A stretch of DNA of 64,000 nucleotides from an uncultured Acidimicrobiales bacterium (GTDB taxonomy: Bacteria; Actinomycetota; Acidimicrobiia; Acidimicrobiales; SHLQ01), in NCBI GenBank assembly GCA_938015295.1, contig CALLQB010000044.1:1-64000 (forward strand), written 5' to 3'. The position numbers and the translations under genes are program-made. Below the pieces are notes generated by a model. It was given only the letters and a program-made list of their open reading frames with translations, searched no databases and was not told where the DNA came from. Of the stretch, positions 32,446 to 42,159 are shown piece after piece (position 1 is the stretch's first letter; the number at the start of each line of letters is the position of its first letter).

Positions 32446-34275
32446 GTGGAAGCGGGACGCCGACGAAAACGAAACTACCTTGCGCTGCTCGTCCTTGCCG
32501 CCTTCGCCGCCTTCGCTGCGGCCGCCGTGAGCCGCATCGCCGATACCGAACGGCTCGCCTACTACTGGGTGTCGGCCGAACTCACTGCCAATGGCGGAGC
32601 AAAGCTCACCGAGCAACTCGAGTGGGACTTTGGCTCGGGTGAACGTCGTGGCATTTACCGCGATGTGCCAGATCTCGGTACCTCCGACGTGGCCGTCTCG
32701 TCGCGCACCGCCCCCGTGCCCGTACTTCTCGAGCAATGGAACCTCTTTCAGCGGTGCACCGACGAACGAACCACGTTCGTGCAGGGCATGAGCAACGCAA
32801 CCAGAATTTGCATTGGGGATCCCAACATCACGATCTCGGGCCGCCATGTGTACACCATCGAGTACGACCTCGACACGCTTACCTCGATCCCGAACGGTGG
32901 AACCTCGATCGACTGGTTCGCTGTTGGGCGGGCCTGGACCGTTCCGATCGAACGAGCAGAACTCCATCTCCGCGCCCCCTTCGCGTTCATCGACCCCCGG
33001 TGCGAACAGGCCGGGCAGATGGGCGCGTGCGATATCGAACAGATCGCCCCAGGCCACCTTCGCGTCGACGTGTCGGATCTTCAGCCCCTCGACGCGGAGA
33101 CCGGAACCTTTGGCGAAGCTATTCGGCTCGACGCGGCTATTGGGGCGCCGGTAGACCTACCCGCCGCCCCGTCGTTACCCGATCGTACGGGGGCCGACCC
33201 CAGCACCAGTTTCGCCGCTGTCGCGAGTGCATCGTTTCTTGGCTTTATTGCGCTTGCTCCTCTCGTGTCGTCGTTTGTCCGGCGCCGAGGTCGCGAGCTG
33301 GTTTGGGCCGGTTCTGCCACCGATGCGGCATTCGGACCTGCAGTTCTGGCGCCTGGTGATCCGGCGGCAGGTGATCCACGCGCCGTGGTGAAGCTTGACG
33401 CAGCCGAGCTCGCCGAGCTGGCGACGATCGAGTTCGTGCCGCCAGCCAATCTCGAACCGTGGCAGGGCGGCATTGTCGATAAGGAGCGTCCACTTCCCGA
33501 GCATCAGACTGCTTGGCTCATCCAGAAGGCAATCGCCGGCGAGGTTCGTATTGAGGACGAAGACGACATGGTTGTGCACTCGGTTGCTGGCCGTCCGCCC
33601 GATGAGGTTCTCGACCGCATGTTTCGAGGCCGCTCACAGGTCGCCCTAGGCAAACCTGACGCCGACTTCCGTGCAGCATGGTCTCTTCTTGAAAGAACCC
33701 AGCAGTCGTTTGCGAAGTCATCGCCGCTATGGAAACAACGAGCGGACGGCATCCGCACCGCTGCGATCGCCGTTGGAGTTCTCGGCGTGGTGATCGGGCT
33801 CATCTTCCTGGTGATTAGTGCGGCAATCGCCGGCCGCGAGGGCGGAAACCTCCTGCCATTCGTCATTGTCGGCGCAGCCGCAATAGTGGGCGTTTCTACC
33901 ACGTTGCTCGTTCGCCAATGGGAACTGCGGGTACGCACACCAATCGGCTCCTCGGAATGGCTGAAGGTCGAGTCGTTCCGGCAATTCCTCGCTGGATCCG
34001 AAGCGCACCATGCCGACTGGGCCGCCGAGCACGGTATTCTCCGCGACTACACCGCCTGGGCACTTGCACTGGGCGAGATTGACCGGTGGGGCGACGCCGT
34101 GAAGGGCTCGAATGTCGCTCAACGCGACCCCGCCGGGTATTTCTACGCGACCAGAGGCGCCTATATCGGGACCTACGTTGGGCGTACCTCAGCAGCTGAA
34201 CGGTCGAGCGGTAGCGGTGGAGGTGGCGGCTTCAGCGGAGGCGGTGGCGGCGGTGGCGGAGGCGGAAGCTGGTGA
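32446..34275 (+). CDS. DUF2207 membrane protein with glycine-rich tail
   Basis: 609 aa from the GTG at 32446. A membrane segment near residues 11-29 is followed by an extracytoplasmic beta domain (WDFGSGERRGIYRDVPD is the typical DUF2207 opening). A second segment is at about 265-285, a cytoplasmic part follows, then two helices around 440-495. The C-terminus is almost pure Gly/Ser and ends GGGGSW, the standard DUF2207 ending. The family occurs across Gram-positive bacteria as predicted membrane proteins of unknown function. It converges with NamZ at a hairpin. Confidence 0.88.
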   Translation: MEAGRRRKRNYLALLVLAAFAAFAAAAVSRIADTERLAYYWVSAELTANGGAKLTEQLEWDFGSGERRGIYRDVPDLGTSDVAVSSRTAPVPVLLEQWNLFQRCTDERTTFVQGMSNATRICIGDPNITISGRHVYTIEYDLDTLTSIPNGGTSIDWFAVGRAWTVPIERAELHLRAPFAFIDPRCEQAGQMGACDIEQIAPGHLRVDVSDLQPLDAETGTFGEAIRLDAAIGAPVDLPAAPSLPDRTGADPSTSFAAVASASFLGFIALAPLVSSFVRRRGRELVWAGSATDAAFGPAVLAPGDPAAGDPRAVVKLDAAELAELATIEFVPPANLEPWQGGIVDKERPLPEHQTAWLIQKAIAGEVRIEDEDDMVVHSVAGRPPDEVLDRMFRGRSQVALGKPDADFRAAWSLLERTQQSFAKSSPLWKQRADGIRTAAIAVGVLGVVIGLIFLVISAAIAGREGGNLLPFVIVGAAAIVGVSTTLLVRQWELRVRTPIGSSEWLKVESFRQFLAGSEAHHADWAAEHGILRDYTAWALALGEIDRWGDAVKGSNVAQRDPAGYFYATRGAYIGTYVGRTSAAERSSGSGGGGGFSGGGGGGGGGGSW

Positions 34276-34283
34276 CCGAGGCG

Positions 34284-35708
<1,425 letters not shown>

Positions 35709-35711
35709 GCA

Positions 35712-36404
35712 ATGGTGAAAAAGGCAGGCGAGCAAGAAACATTCGCGGGCGACAAGAAGACGGGCCAGTCGATTCTGGGTCCCGCTGAACGCCGCTTCAT
35801 CGACTGGGCCATTCCGAAGGTCCCCAAACCCGTGCTCAGTCACCACCTCACGGCCCTCACGCTGGTGTGGTCGGTCGGCACGGTCTTGTTCGGGTGGCTT
35901 GCGGCGAAGAATCTGCTCTGGCTACATGCGATGTCGGTCATGGTCTTTGCTCAGTGGTTGACCGATTCTCTCGATGGATCACTTGGGAAGTTTCGCAAGC
36001 AGGGGCTCGTGAAGTGGGGATTCTTCATGGATCATCTTCTCGACTTGATCTTCGCGGGGTCGATCGTCATCGGCTACTCGTTCCTCGTCGAGGCCAAGTG
36101 GCTCGAGTTTTTGTTCCTGATTCTGCTGCTCGTCACCTGTGCGACGATGGCCGTGTCGTTTCTTTCGTTCGCGGCCACGAATCAATTTCAGATTGCGTAC
36201 TACGGGATCGGCCCGACCGAAATCCGTATTGGCTATGTCGCGCTGAACACGTTCGTGTACTTCATCGGCACCGAAGTGTTCAGTTGGGGCGTGCCTGTTG
36301 TTGTGGCGATGAACCTCGCCGCCCTGCTGGTCTTAACAGTGCAAACCAGCAAGAACCTGTGGGCGATCGACTACGAAAACAACGTTGACGGAGCGACGCG
36401 CTAA
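35712..36404 (+). CDS. CDP-alcohol phosphatidyltransferase-family membrane protein
   Basis: 230 aa, six predicted membrane helices from about residue 45 on. The active-site motif reads DSLDGSLGKFRKQG...WGFFMDHLLD. The four metal-binding Asp and Gly residues of D-x2-DG-x2-AR-x9-G-x3-D-x3-D are kept, but the AR pair is GK. The enzyme should swap CMP on a CDP-lipid for an alcohol, or condense the reverse; which alcohol is unclear. TAGGGT lies nine bases before the ATG. It is divergent from namZ with a three-base gap. Confidence 0.82.
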   Translation: MVKKAGEQETFAGDKKTGQSILGPAERRFIDWAIPKVPKPVLSHHLTALTLVWSVGTVLFGWLAAKNLLWLHAMSVMVFAQWLTDSLDGSLGKFRKQGLVKWGFFMDHLLDLIFAGSIVIGYSFLVEAKWLEFLFLILLLVTCATMAVSFLSFAATNQFQIAYYGIGPTEIRIGYVALNTFVYFIGTEVFSWGVPVVVAMNLAALLVLTVQTSKNLWAIDYENNVDGATR

Positions 36405-36420
36405 CAGGTTTGAGGGCGGC

Positions 36421-36464
36421 GTGGCAGTAGAGCAAGCGGCATACCACGCAGCTTGGCGTGCCAC
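36421..36464. terminator. Possible nested hairpin between convergent genes
   Basis: GTGGCA (36421-36426) pairs with TGCCAC (36459-36464), enclosing CAAGC / GCTTG (36433-36437, 36451-36455). It is a weak, interrupted stem between the CDP-alcohol and DUF533 gene ends. Confidence 0.35.
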
Positions 36465-36473
36465 CGCAGAGCC

Positions 36474-37043
36474 TTAGAGTTCGACGCCGAGTTCGCGGTG
36501 GATCTGATCGACGGTGTTGTCGTCGAGTCCGAGTCCGCCTGCGAGGTCGCGGAGGTAGTTGATCTCGTGCTGGTTGTCGACATCGATCGCCATCAGCGAG
36601 ACCGCATAGGCCTGGGGTCCAAGACCGCTCGGCACGCTTGACGCGAACGCCTTTGGATCGACGAACGGACCGTTGAGCTCGCTGCGAAGGTAGTCCTCTT
36701 CGGCGGCCTCGAGTTCGCCGAGTTGCTCAATGATGTTGTCGACCTCGGTCTTGTCGACCTCACCGTCGGACTTTGCCGAGTTCACCATCGCCTGGATGAG
36801 AACCTCGGCCTGAGAGTTGTCGAGCTGCGAGCTTTGAGCGTTCTCGCTCTCGTCGTCGTCACCGCCGCCCAGTAGGCCGCCAAGGCCTCCGAGCATGCCG
36901 CCGGCGCCTCGAGCACCGCGGCCTGCGAGCATCGAGCCGGCCAAACTGCCGATCATGCGTCCGGTGCGGCCGCCGACCATACCGCCGACGGCGCCGCCGC
37001 CGACACTGCCGAGAAGGCTTGTGAGAAGTCGAGTGAAGTTCAT
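36474..37043 (-). CDS. DUF533/TerB-like protein with glycine-rich amphipathic N-terminus
   Basis: 189 aa from the ATG at 37043; the track ORF adds 17 unsupported residues. The first 60 residues are Gly/Ala/Met-rich (GGGAVGGMVGGRTGRMIGSLAG), possibly membrane-inserting. Then QAEVLIQAMVNSAKSDGEVDKTEVDNI begins a TerB-like helical domain with paired acidic residues that could bind metal, ending INYLRDLAGGLGLD. YebE-type DUF533 proteins have this two-part layout; function unknown. GGAGA about 11 bases upstream supports the start. Confidence 0.8.
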   Translation of the reverse strand: MNFTRLLTSLLGSVGGGAVGGMVGGRTGRMIGSLAGSMLAGRGARGAGGMLGGLGGLLGGGDDDESENAQSSQLDNSQAEVLIQAMVNSAKSDGEVDKTEVDNIIEQLGELEAAEEDYLRSELNGPFVDPKAFASSVPSGLGPQAYAVSLMAIDVDNQHEINYLRDLAGGLGLDDNTVDQIHRELGVEL

Positions 37044-37159
37044 TGTGGGGGGTCTCCTTCGAGAAACAGCAACACTGTGTTGCCGAGAGAACAATCTAGT
37101 CGTTTCCCCGGCAGAGTGCGCTCGGCGACTTGCAGGTCAGCTGCTGAATCGGTTCTGAT

Positions 37160-38389
37160 GTGGCCATGCGTCGTGCACTGGCCGCTGCGATTCTCGGCCC
37201 TTCCCTTCTTGTTGCTTCGCTCGCGTGGAGCGCGTTCGGCATGCTGAACACCATGCTTGATCCGGGACGTTCAGAGCGGATCGCCGACACCCTGCTCGAA
37301 GACGACGCGGTGCAGGCACAGCTTCGGCAAAGTATTGCCGGTGCGGTTGGCAGCCAATTGCCCACCGAGGTTCCGCTTTCCGACGAGCAGCTCGAAGCTG
37401 GTGCGGGTGTCGCGCTCGAGAATCCCGTCGTCGCTCTTCTTGTGCGCGACGCCTTCGTGCAGGCGCATCAGGCTTTCCTCGGTGAAGCCGAACCACCGAA
37501 GACTCTCGACATTGGTTCGGCGGCTACTGAGGTGCGAAGCGGGACGCTCGGTGGCCTTCCAGGGGCCGATGCTTTGCTACCCGACACGCCAGGGCTGGTG
37601 ATCGATCTGCCCACCGACAAGATTCCCAATCTCGGAGGCTTCCGCCGCTGGTTGAACCGTGCCGCACCGCTGATGGCGCTCATCGCGGCCGCAGGAGTCG
37701 CGCTCGCTCTGGTGACAGCAAAGAACCGTGCTGCGGTTCTGCGCCGGGCAGGGTTTTGGGCCATGGGTTCGTCGGTTATCTGGCTTGTGCTCAACATTGG
37801 CGTTCCCTACGTCGCCGCTCGATGGTTCTCGGGACAGGCCGCCATTGCTGCGTCGCTCGTCGATGCGCTTTTCGGCGAGATGCTCGTGCCAGCGATCGTG
37901 TTGGCGTGCGTTGGTTTAGCGTTGGTTGTCGTATCGATCATGTTGCCAGCGATGCAAGGTGCCGGTGAGGAACGCGGGCGCGATGGCGGCGTTTTGATGC
38001 GGCGGGCAGTAGTCAACGATGGCCCGAAACCCGTCCCGATGTACGAAGCGCCGGCCCGACCGGTAACCCCGCAGTACGTACAAGATCCGGCGTCTGGGCA
38101 GAGCCGCGTTCCTCCACAAAATGTGGCACCCCCGCCGCCGGTCGCGCGGCCGCAAAACCCTCAACAATCACACCAACAATCACACCAACAACAGCACCAA
38201 CAGCCTGCTCCGGCGGTCGACCCCGGAGAGTGGCGACCGGGTGTTGGCTACGTCGCGCCGGCTACCGAACCCTCGTCAGCCCCGACCGGATTCGAGGCAC
38301 CCCAGGCGCCCGTAAGGAAGCCGGCCAATCCGCAGTGGGTGGCTGGCCTGGGCTACGTCGACGAAGACGGCAACCCGATCGACTCCTGA
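37160..38389 (+). CDS. Multi-pass membrane protein with proline/glutamine-rich tail
   Basis: 409 aa (GTG at 37160; an ATG two codons later is also possible). One N-terminal helix (about 5-25) is followed by a loop of about 145 residues, three more helices (about 172-190, 200-222 and 238-265) and a cytoplasmic tail. The tail has Pro-rich and Gln-rich runs (NPQQSHQQSHQQQHQQ) and two copies of a W-x2-G-x-GYV motif: EWRPGVGYV and QWVAGLGYV. No family recognised. The layout suggests a membrane scaffold with a protein-binding tail, which is inference. Confidence 0.75.
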   Translation: MAMRRALAAAILGPSLLVASLAWSAFGMLNTMLDPGRSERIADTLLEDDAVQAQLRQSIAGAVGSQLPTEVPLSDEQLEAGAGVALENPVVALLVRDAFVQAHQAFLGEAEPPKTLDIGSAATEVRSGTLGGLPGADALLPDTPGLVIDLPTDKIPNLGGFRRWLNRAAPLMALIAAAGVALALVTAKNRAAVLRRAGFWAMGSSVIWLVLNIGVPYVAARWFSGQAAIAASLVDALFGEMLVPAIVLACVGLALVVVSIMLPAMQGAGEERGRDGGVLMRRAVVNDGPKPVPMYEAPARPVTPQYVQDPASGQSRVPPQNVAPPPPVARPQNPQQSHQQSHQQQHQQPAPAVDPGEWRPGVGYVAPATEPSSAPTGFEAPQAPVRKPANPQWVAGLGYVDEDGNPIDS

Positions 38390-38454
38390 CCCACCGCTGA
38401 CCCACATTTCGTGGCGTCTTGGCCACCACCGGTGGTATTTGGCAGACTAGACCG

Positions 38455-39510
38455 ATGGCAGCCGACATCAAGACGAAAAACCCGTCGACAAACCCGTCGG
38501 CAAAACCGGTGCTACGAGACGTCTATGCAACCGACACAGCCACGCAACAAGCTCGTCTTCGACTGTTGCGACCAACGCCGAAAAAGCCTTCTCGTCGCGA
38601 GCCGCTACTGATCGGTGCAGCGCTCGTCGTCGCGCTCGTCGCTCTGGTCGGTAGCTACAGCAGCGGCCGCAACCTGCAGCTCTTCGCCGCCACCGAGGTC
38701 ACGTTCGAGAACGAAACGGCGCTTGCTGTCGTGCCGGCCGACACCCTGAGCGCTACCGAGGCGCAGCGACCCAGCGAACCCGAAATTCTCGACGTCGAAA
38801 CCCCGGCGTTGCCGCCGAGCACAATCGCTCCGCCTTCGGTTGGCGACACCTTTCCTGACGCTTTCACTGCTGCCGCCACTACTGCCGCCACTACTGACAT
38901 CACTGCCGACTTCGCTACCGACGTCACGGCTGAGGAACTCGCTTCTGACGACCTCGCGCCGACGACTGTCGAAGTTGCTCAGGAAACACCCTTCGTCATG
39001 TCCGCTGCCTTTGTGGCCAGCTTGTCTGAAGCAATCGCACTCGCCAACGAGTCCCCGGCCCCCGAACCAGTCGCACCAGTAACCGACAGCAGCAGCGCCG
39101 CCGCTCTTGTGCTCACCGGAGACACCGCCGAGTTCACCATGGTCGATCTCGACGGCGAAACCTTCGATATCAGCGGCTCGTTACTTTTCGAATACGCGAG
39201 CAGCGACATTCGCCCCGAATACAGTCCCTTTCTCGACGACATTGCGGCCCGCCTCGCCCGCCGACCCGAACTCTCGATGATCGTCATTGGCCACACCGAC
39301 GACCGGGGCGCGCAAGATCGCAACATGGCCCTATCGCTCGAACGAGCGCAGTCGGTAGTCGACTACTTCCTCGAACGGGGCATTGCCGAAGCGCGACTGT
39401 CTGCGGTGGGCAAAGGCGAAAACGAACCGGTAGCCGACAACGCCACCGAAGAAGGTCGGGCCCTCAACCGCCGTATCGAAGTGTTGCTCGAAAAGTCGAA
39501 ACGAAACTAG
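38455..39510 (+). CDS. OmpA/MotB-domain membrane-anchored protein
   Basis: 351 aa from the ATG at 38455; CAGACT lies six bases upstream and the track ATG at 38419 is rejected. A single membrane helix (about 49-67) follows a basic cytoplasmic start. An Ala/Thr/Pro-rich linker (TAAATTAATTDIT) spaces it from the C-terminal OmpA domain (about 245-350). There, FEYASSDIRPE, VIGHTDDRGAQDRNMALSLERAQSV and GKGENEP give the Asp and Arg that bind diaminopimelate of peptidoglycan. It would tether the membrane to the wall. SurE follows six bases later. Confidence 0.9.
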   Translation: MAADIKTKNPSTNPSAKPVLRDVYATDTATQQARLRLLRPTPKKPSRREPLLIGAALVVALVALVGSYSSGRNLQLFAATEVTFENETALAVVPADTLSATEAQRPSEPEILDVETPALPPSTIAPPSVGDTFPDAFTAAATTAATTDITADFATDVTAEELASDDLAPTTVEVAQETPFVMSAAFVASLSEAIALANESPAPEPVAPVTDSSSAAALVLTGDTAEFTMVDLDGETFDISGSLLFEYASSDIRPEYSPFLDDIAARLARRPELSMIVIGHTDDRGAQDRNMALSLERAQSVVDYFLERGIAEARLSAVGKGENEPVADNATEEGRALNRRIEVLLEKSKRN

Positions 39511-39516
39511 CGACCG

Positions 39517-40317
39517 TTGACCACGCTGCTTCTCACCAACGACGACGGCATCGATTCTCCAGCCCTGCTGCCGACCTATCACGCCCTCGCTCCCCTCTTC
39601 GACGAGGTCCGTGTTGTCGTGCCACACATCGAGCGGAGCTGGATTGGCAAGGCGATCACCCGCCACGACGAGATGACCGTCGACCACGTGACCCGCTCAG
39701 GAGTGGAGATAACGACCGTCTCGGGGTATCCCGCCGACTGCACACAAATTGGCATATTCAACACCGGCGACGGCATGCCCGACATGGTCGTGTCGGGCAT
39801 CAATATCGGCGGTAACCACAGCACTGCGTATCTCTATGGCAGCGGCACTGTTGGAGCAGCCGTCGAGGCCGCCTTGGTCGGCGTACCTGCTCTCGCGTTC
39901 TCGGCGAGCAGTGGCGCCGATAACTACCCCACCTGGAACAAGTACATGCGCAGCGCCGACTCGGGCGCCACGTGGGACGAAATCGCCAGGGTGAGCGCTC
40001 GCATCGTTGCGAAAGTCCTCGCAGCTGGTTTTCCTGCAGACGTCGATGTTCTCACCGTGAACCTGCCCGACGGGCTCAGCGAAGCCTCACCGCACCGCGT
40101 GGCACCACTTGGTTACACCTCCTACGGCCAACTCTTTCGTGAACAGCGGCCCGGTGTGTTCAAACATCAATGGAAGAGCGACGTGGCTGCCAAACCCGGA
40201 GTCGACCTTGCTGACACCGACATCGAACTGTGCCATAACGGCACCGTCGTCATCACCCCGCTCCGGCTGCCGCAGCTCGGTGCTGATGTGCAGTCCACGG
40301 CCGAACTGTTTTCCTAA
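39517..40317 (+). CDS. surE: 5'/3'-nucleotidase SurE
   Basis: 266 aa from a TTG, the only start giving the intact N-terminus. LLLTNDDGIDSPAL at residues 4-17 carries the Asp-Asp metal motif. MVVSGINIGGNHSTAYLYGSGTVGAAVEAAL is the second SurE hallmark, with the Asn ligand and catalytic neighbourhood. SurE removes phosphate from nucleoside monophosphates using a divalent metal. It lies six bases after the OmpA-domain gene and is probably co-transcribed. It ends at a duplicated TTTTCCTAACG next to the convergent DUF3048 gene. Confidence 0.93.
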   Translation: MTTLLLTNDDGIDSPALLPTYHALAPLFDEVRVVVPHIERSWIGKAITRHDEMTVDHVTRSGVEITTVSGYPADCTQIGIFNTGDGMPDMVVSGINIGGNHSTAYLYGSGTVGAAVEAALVGVPALAFSASSGADNYPTWNKYMRSADSGATWDEIARVSARIVAKVLAAGFPADVDVLTVNLPDGLSEASPHRVAPLGYTSYGQLFREQRPGVFKHQWKSDVAAKPGVDLADTDIELCHNGTVVITPLRLPQLGADVQSTAELFS

Positions 40318-40333
40318 CGCTCTTTTCCTAACG
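40309..40333. repeat. Direct repeat TTTTCCTAACG across the surE stop
   Basis: TTTTCCTAACG at 40309-40319 and again at 40323-40333, period 14. The first copy contains the surE TAA; the second creates another TAA in the gap. Confidence 0.7.
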
Positions 40334-40345
40334 GTGCTTGCCGCG

Positions 40346-41686
40346 TTACCTGAGCGTGTACGACCCGGCGGTCACGATTTCGATCCAAGTCACGCCCGGC
40401 GTGATCTCGATCACAGTCCCATCGTTTCGAGTGAGCGTCGCTGCATCGCGCAGGGTCGGCCGAGTCCAAATGCCCGACACCGCCTTCCCGTCGCTCAGCA
40501 CCGTTGCGAAACCGGTACCGGCGAACACAAACTCTGGCACTACGCCACCGACGCTGTCTTTCATGCCAGACGGAATTTCGTCAACCTCGACAATGATGAC
40601 ATTCGCTGCGGTCAGTTGCGCTCCGTTGGTAGACACATGCGGATTACCGGCTTGCGACCGTGCCCACGCCGAGCCAGTCCAGGCCCAATCGACCCGGTGC
40701 GAGGGGAACACAACTGCTGCACCGCTGGCCTCTCGACCTCGAGAAGCCTCGCCGTCGTCGCGATACACAAACTGCGCGGGAGGCGTCGCGTTGGCGGCCC
40801 CCGCCCACAGGTTCGTGGTCGATGTATAGAGGTTGCTGGGCGCAGACCGAGACGAACTCCGCCAGTAGCCGCCTGAGCGAGCCGCGCCCATGTTCTGCAC
40901 GACCTCCTGGTTGAGCAGGAGCGCCTCGGTTACCGTGTTTGCGCCCGAATAGGCGAGCACGGGTCGTCCAAGCGCACTCAGGTACGAAATGTCGGTGGTA
41001 CGACCCGACCTGACCGGACCTACTTCGCTGCCAGCTGAATGAAACACTGCTGCCAACCGGGTGATGCCACCTTCAACTTCCTCTTCGATGATCAGGTCGG
41101 CTCGATCGAGACCGGTCTGTGGCCACGCCTTCGCGCTGTTGTCGACCTTCACGACGATTGCCGCACGGCCAAGCGCATCGCCAGGAAGACCTGTTAGCGG
41201 GAACGTGCCAGGTTTTGCCGCGGGCGGATCGGCCCTCGGTGGCGTGATGTGCTGATCGATGCCCAGCGTGCCCAGGAGCCCAATGTAGCCGGCCCCCGCA
41301 GGCACACCAGAGCCGTTGCCCGATGTTGCGGTACCAGGCGTCGAGCTGCCCTCGGGAACCCCGGGGCCCGCGGCAGAGGTCGGAAGCTCAACCAGGAAGT
41401 CATTCGGAAGCGTAAAGTCTCCCCCACCACCCTCGTCGGGGCCATCGACAGCGTCGGGGTTGAGCGTCGTGCCCGGTGCCGACAGTTCGACAACCTCGGG
41501 GTTGACCGTCGGGTCACCGTCGTCATCTTGCCGAGCGGGATCTGTGGCGTTCTCTGCGGGCTCGTCACCGCCGCAGGAGGCAAGCGTCAAAACCAAGAGC
41601 ACCGCAACCAGCACGGGGCGCGCAACCACAGACATGACGAAACGAGGGGCGTCGAAAAATGCGCGCAGCATCAACCGGGGGTTCAC
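40346..41686 (-). CDS. DUF3048 lipoprotein
   Basis: 446 aa from the GTG at 41686 (an ATG at 41671 would also preserve the signal). The signal region VLVAVLLVLTLASCGG contains the lipobox LASC. An acidic, Pro/Gly-rich linker of about 120 residues follows. The DUF3048 domain has AIVVKVDNSAKAWPQTGLDRADLI, VEGGITRLAAVFHS and VGPVRSGRTTDISYL, the typical YerB-like segments. Function is unknown; location on the outer membrane face is likely. It converges on surE and is divided from the zinc-ribbon gene upstream by only 13 bases. Confidence 0.88.
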   Translation of the reverse strand: MNPRLMLRAFFDAPRFVMSVVARPVLVAVLLVLTLASCGGDEPAENATDPARQDDDGDPTVNPEVVELSAPGTTLNPDAVDGPDEGGGGDFTLPNDFLVELPTSAAGPGVPEGSSTPGTATSGNGSGVPAGAGYIGLLGTLGIDQHITPPRADPPAAKPGTFPLTGLPGDALGRAAIVVKVDNSAKAWPQTGLDRADLIIEEEVEGGITRLAAVFHSAGSEVGPVRSGRTTDISYLSALGRPVLAYSGANTVTEALLLNQEVVQNMGAARSGGYWRSSSRSAPSNLYTSTTNLWAGAANATPPAQFVYRDDGEASRGREASGAAVVFPSHRVDWAWTGSAWARSQAGNPHVSTNGAQLTAANVIIVEVDEIPSGMKDSVGGVVPEFVFAGTGFATVLSDGKAVSGIWTRPTLRDAATLTRNDGTVIEITPGVTWIEIVTAGSYTLR

Positions 41687-41699
41687 CCCTGACTATCGG

Positions 41700-42056
41700 C
41701 TAGCTGAGCTCGGTTTTTACCAACGCCCGCGCATATTCGACAATCCAATCGAAAAGCTCGCCTTGCGTCGCTTCTTCGGGCGCATCGTGGCCGCTCCGGG
41801 TCGCCCGACCCAGATCATCAAGCGCGAGTTGCAGCTGCAAACGCCGACTTTCGAACAACTCGAGCGCCCGACGATCGACCGCAACTCGGTCGGGGTCGCG
41901 CCCATCGGCCACCGCGGTGCGTCGTTCAACATAGTGCTGCTGTCGACAGCTGTGCCCGCAGTAGACCCGCGGCCGCCCAGGTCCCGCCTTCGCCACGAAA
42001 ACCGATCCGCACCAACGGCATCGGTCCCCCGGCGCCAACGACTCCTTGGCTGCCAT
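41700..42056 (-). CDS. Small zinc-binding protein (C-x2-C ... C-x3-C), actinobacterial type
   Basis: 118 aa. RCRWCGSVF and VYCGHSCRQ give four cysteines spaced for a zinc ribbon within the first 40 residues, followed by a predicted coiled-coil or helical part (ALELFESRRLQLQLALDDLG). Proteins of this kind, where a CRWCG finger leads a helix, are common in actinobacteria as hypotheticals; DNA binding is often presumed. TATGAT six bases before the ATG gives a strong start. It lies 13 bases before the DUF3048 gene on the same strand, so they may share a transcript. Confidence 0.8.
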   Translation of the reverse strand: MAAKESLAPGDRCRWCGSVFVAKAGPGRPRVYCGHSCRQQHYVERRTAVADGRDPDRVAVDRRALELFESRRLQLQLALDDLGRATRSGHDAPEEATQGELFDWIVEYARALVKTELS

Positions 42057-42062
42057 AACGAC

Positions 42063-42068
42063 ATCATA
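42063..42068 (-). promoter_or_regulatory. -10 box of leaderless zinc-ribbon gene promoter
   Basis: TATGAT on the minus strand, six bases (GTCGTT) before the ATG at 42056. Confidence 0.7.
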
Positions 42069-42159
42069 GAGAGCACAACGCGACGAGCACAGCTTCGGCT
42101 GGCTTCACTTCAGTGTCGCCGGTTCGCTGACAAGGCGTCTGCTGGGCAAAGCTAGGTGG

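Noticed and set aside
35712-35846. N-terminal extension of the NamZ ORF up to 35846
   Set aside because: It would overlap the divergent CDP-alcohol transferase gene; the lipoprotein signal is complete from the TTG at 35708.
38157-38215. CAACAATCACACCAACAATCACACC repeat as a possible mobile or CRISPR-like element
   Set aside because: It is in frame, encodes the Gln/His-rich tail of the membrane protein and has no spacer structure.
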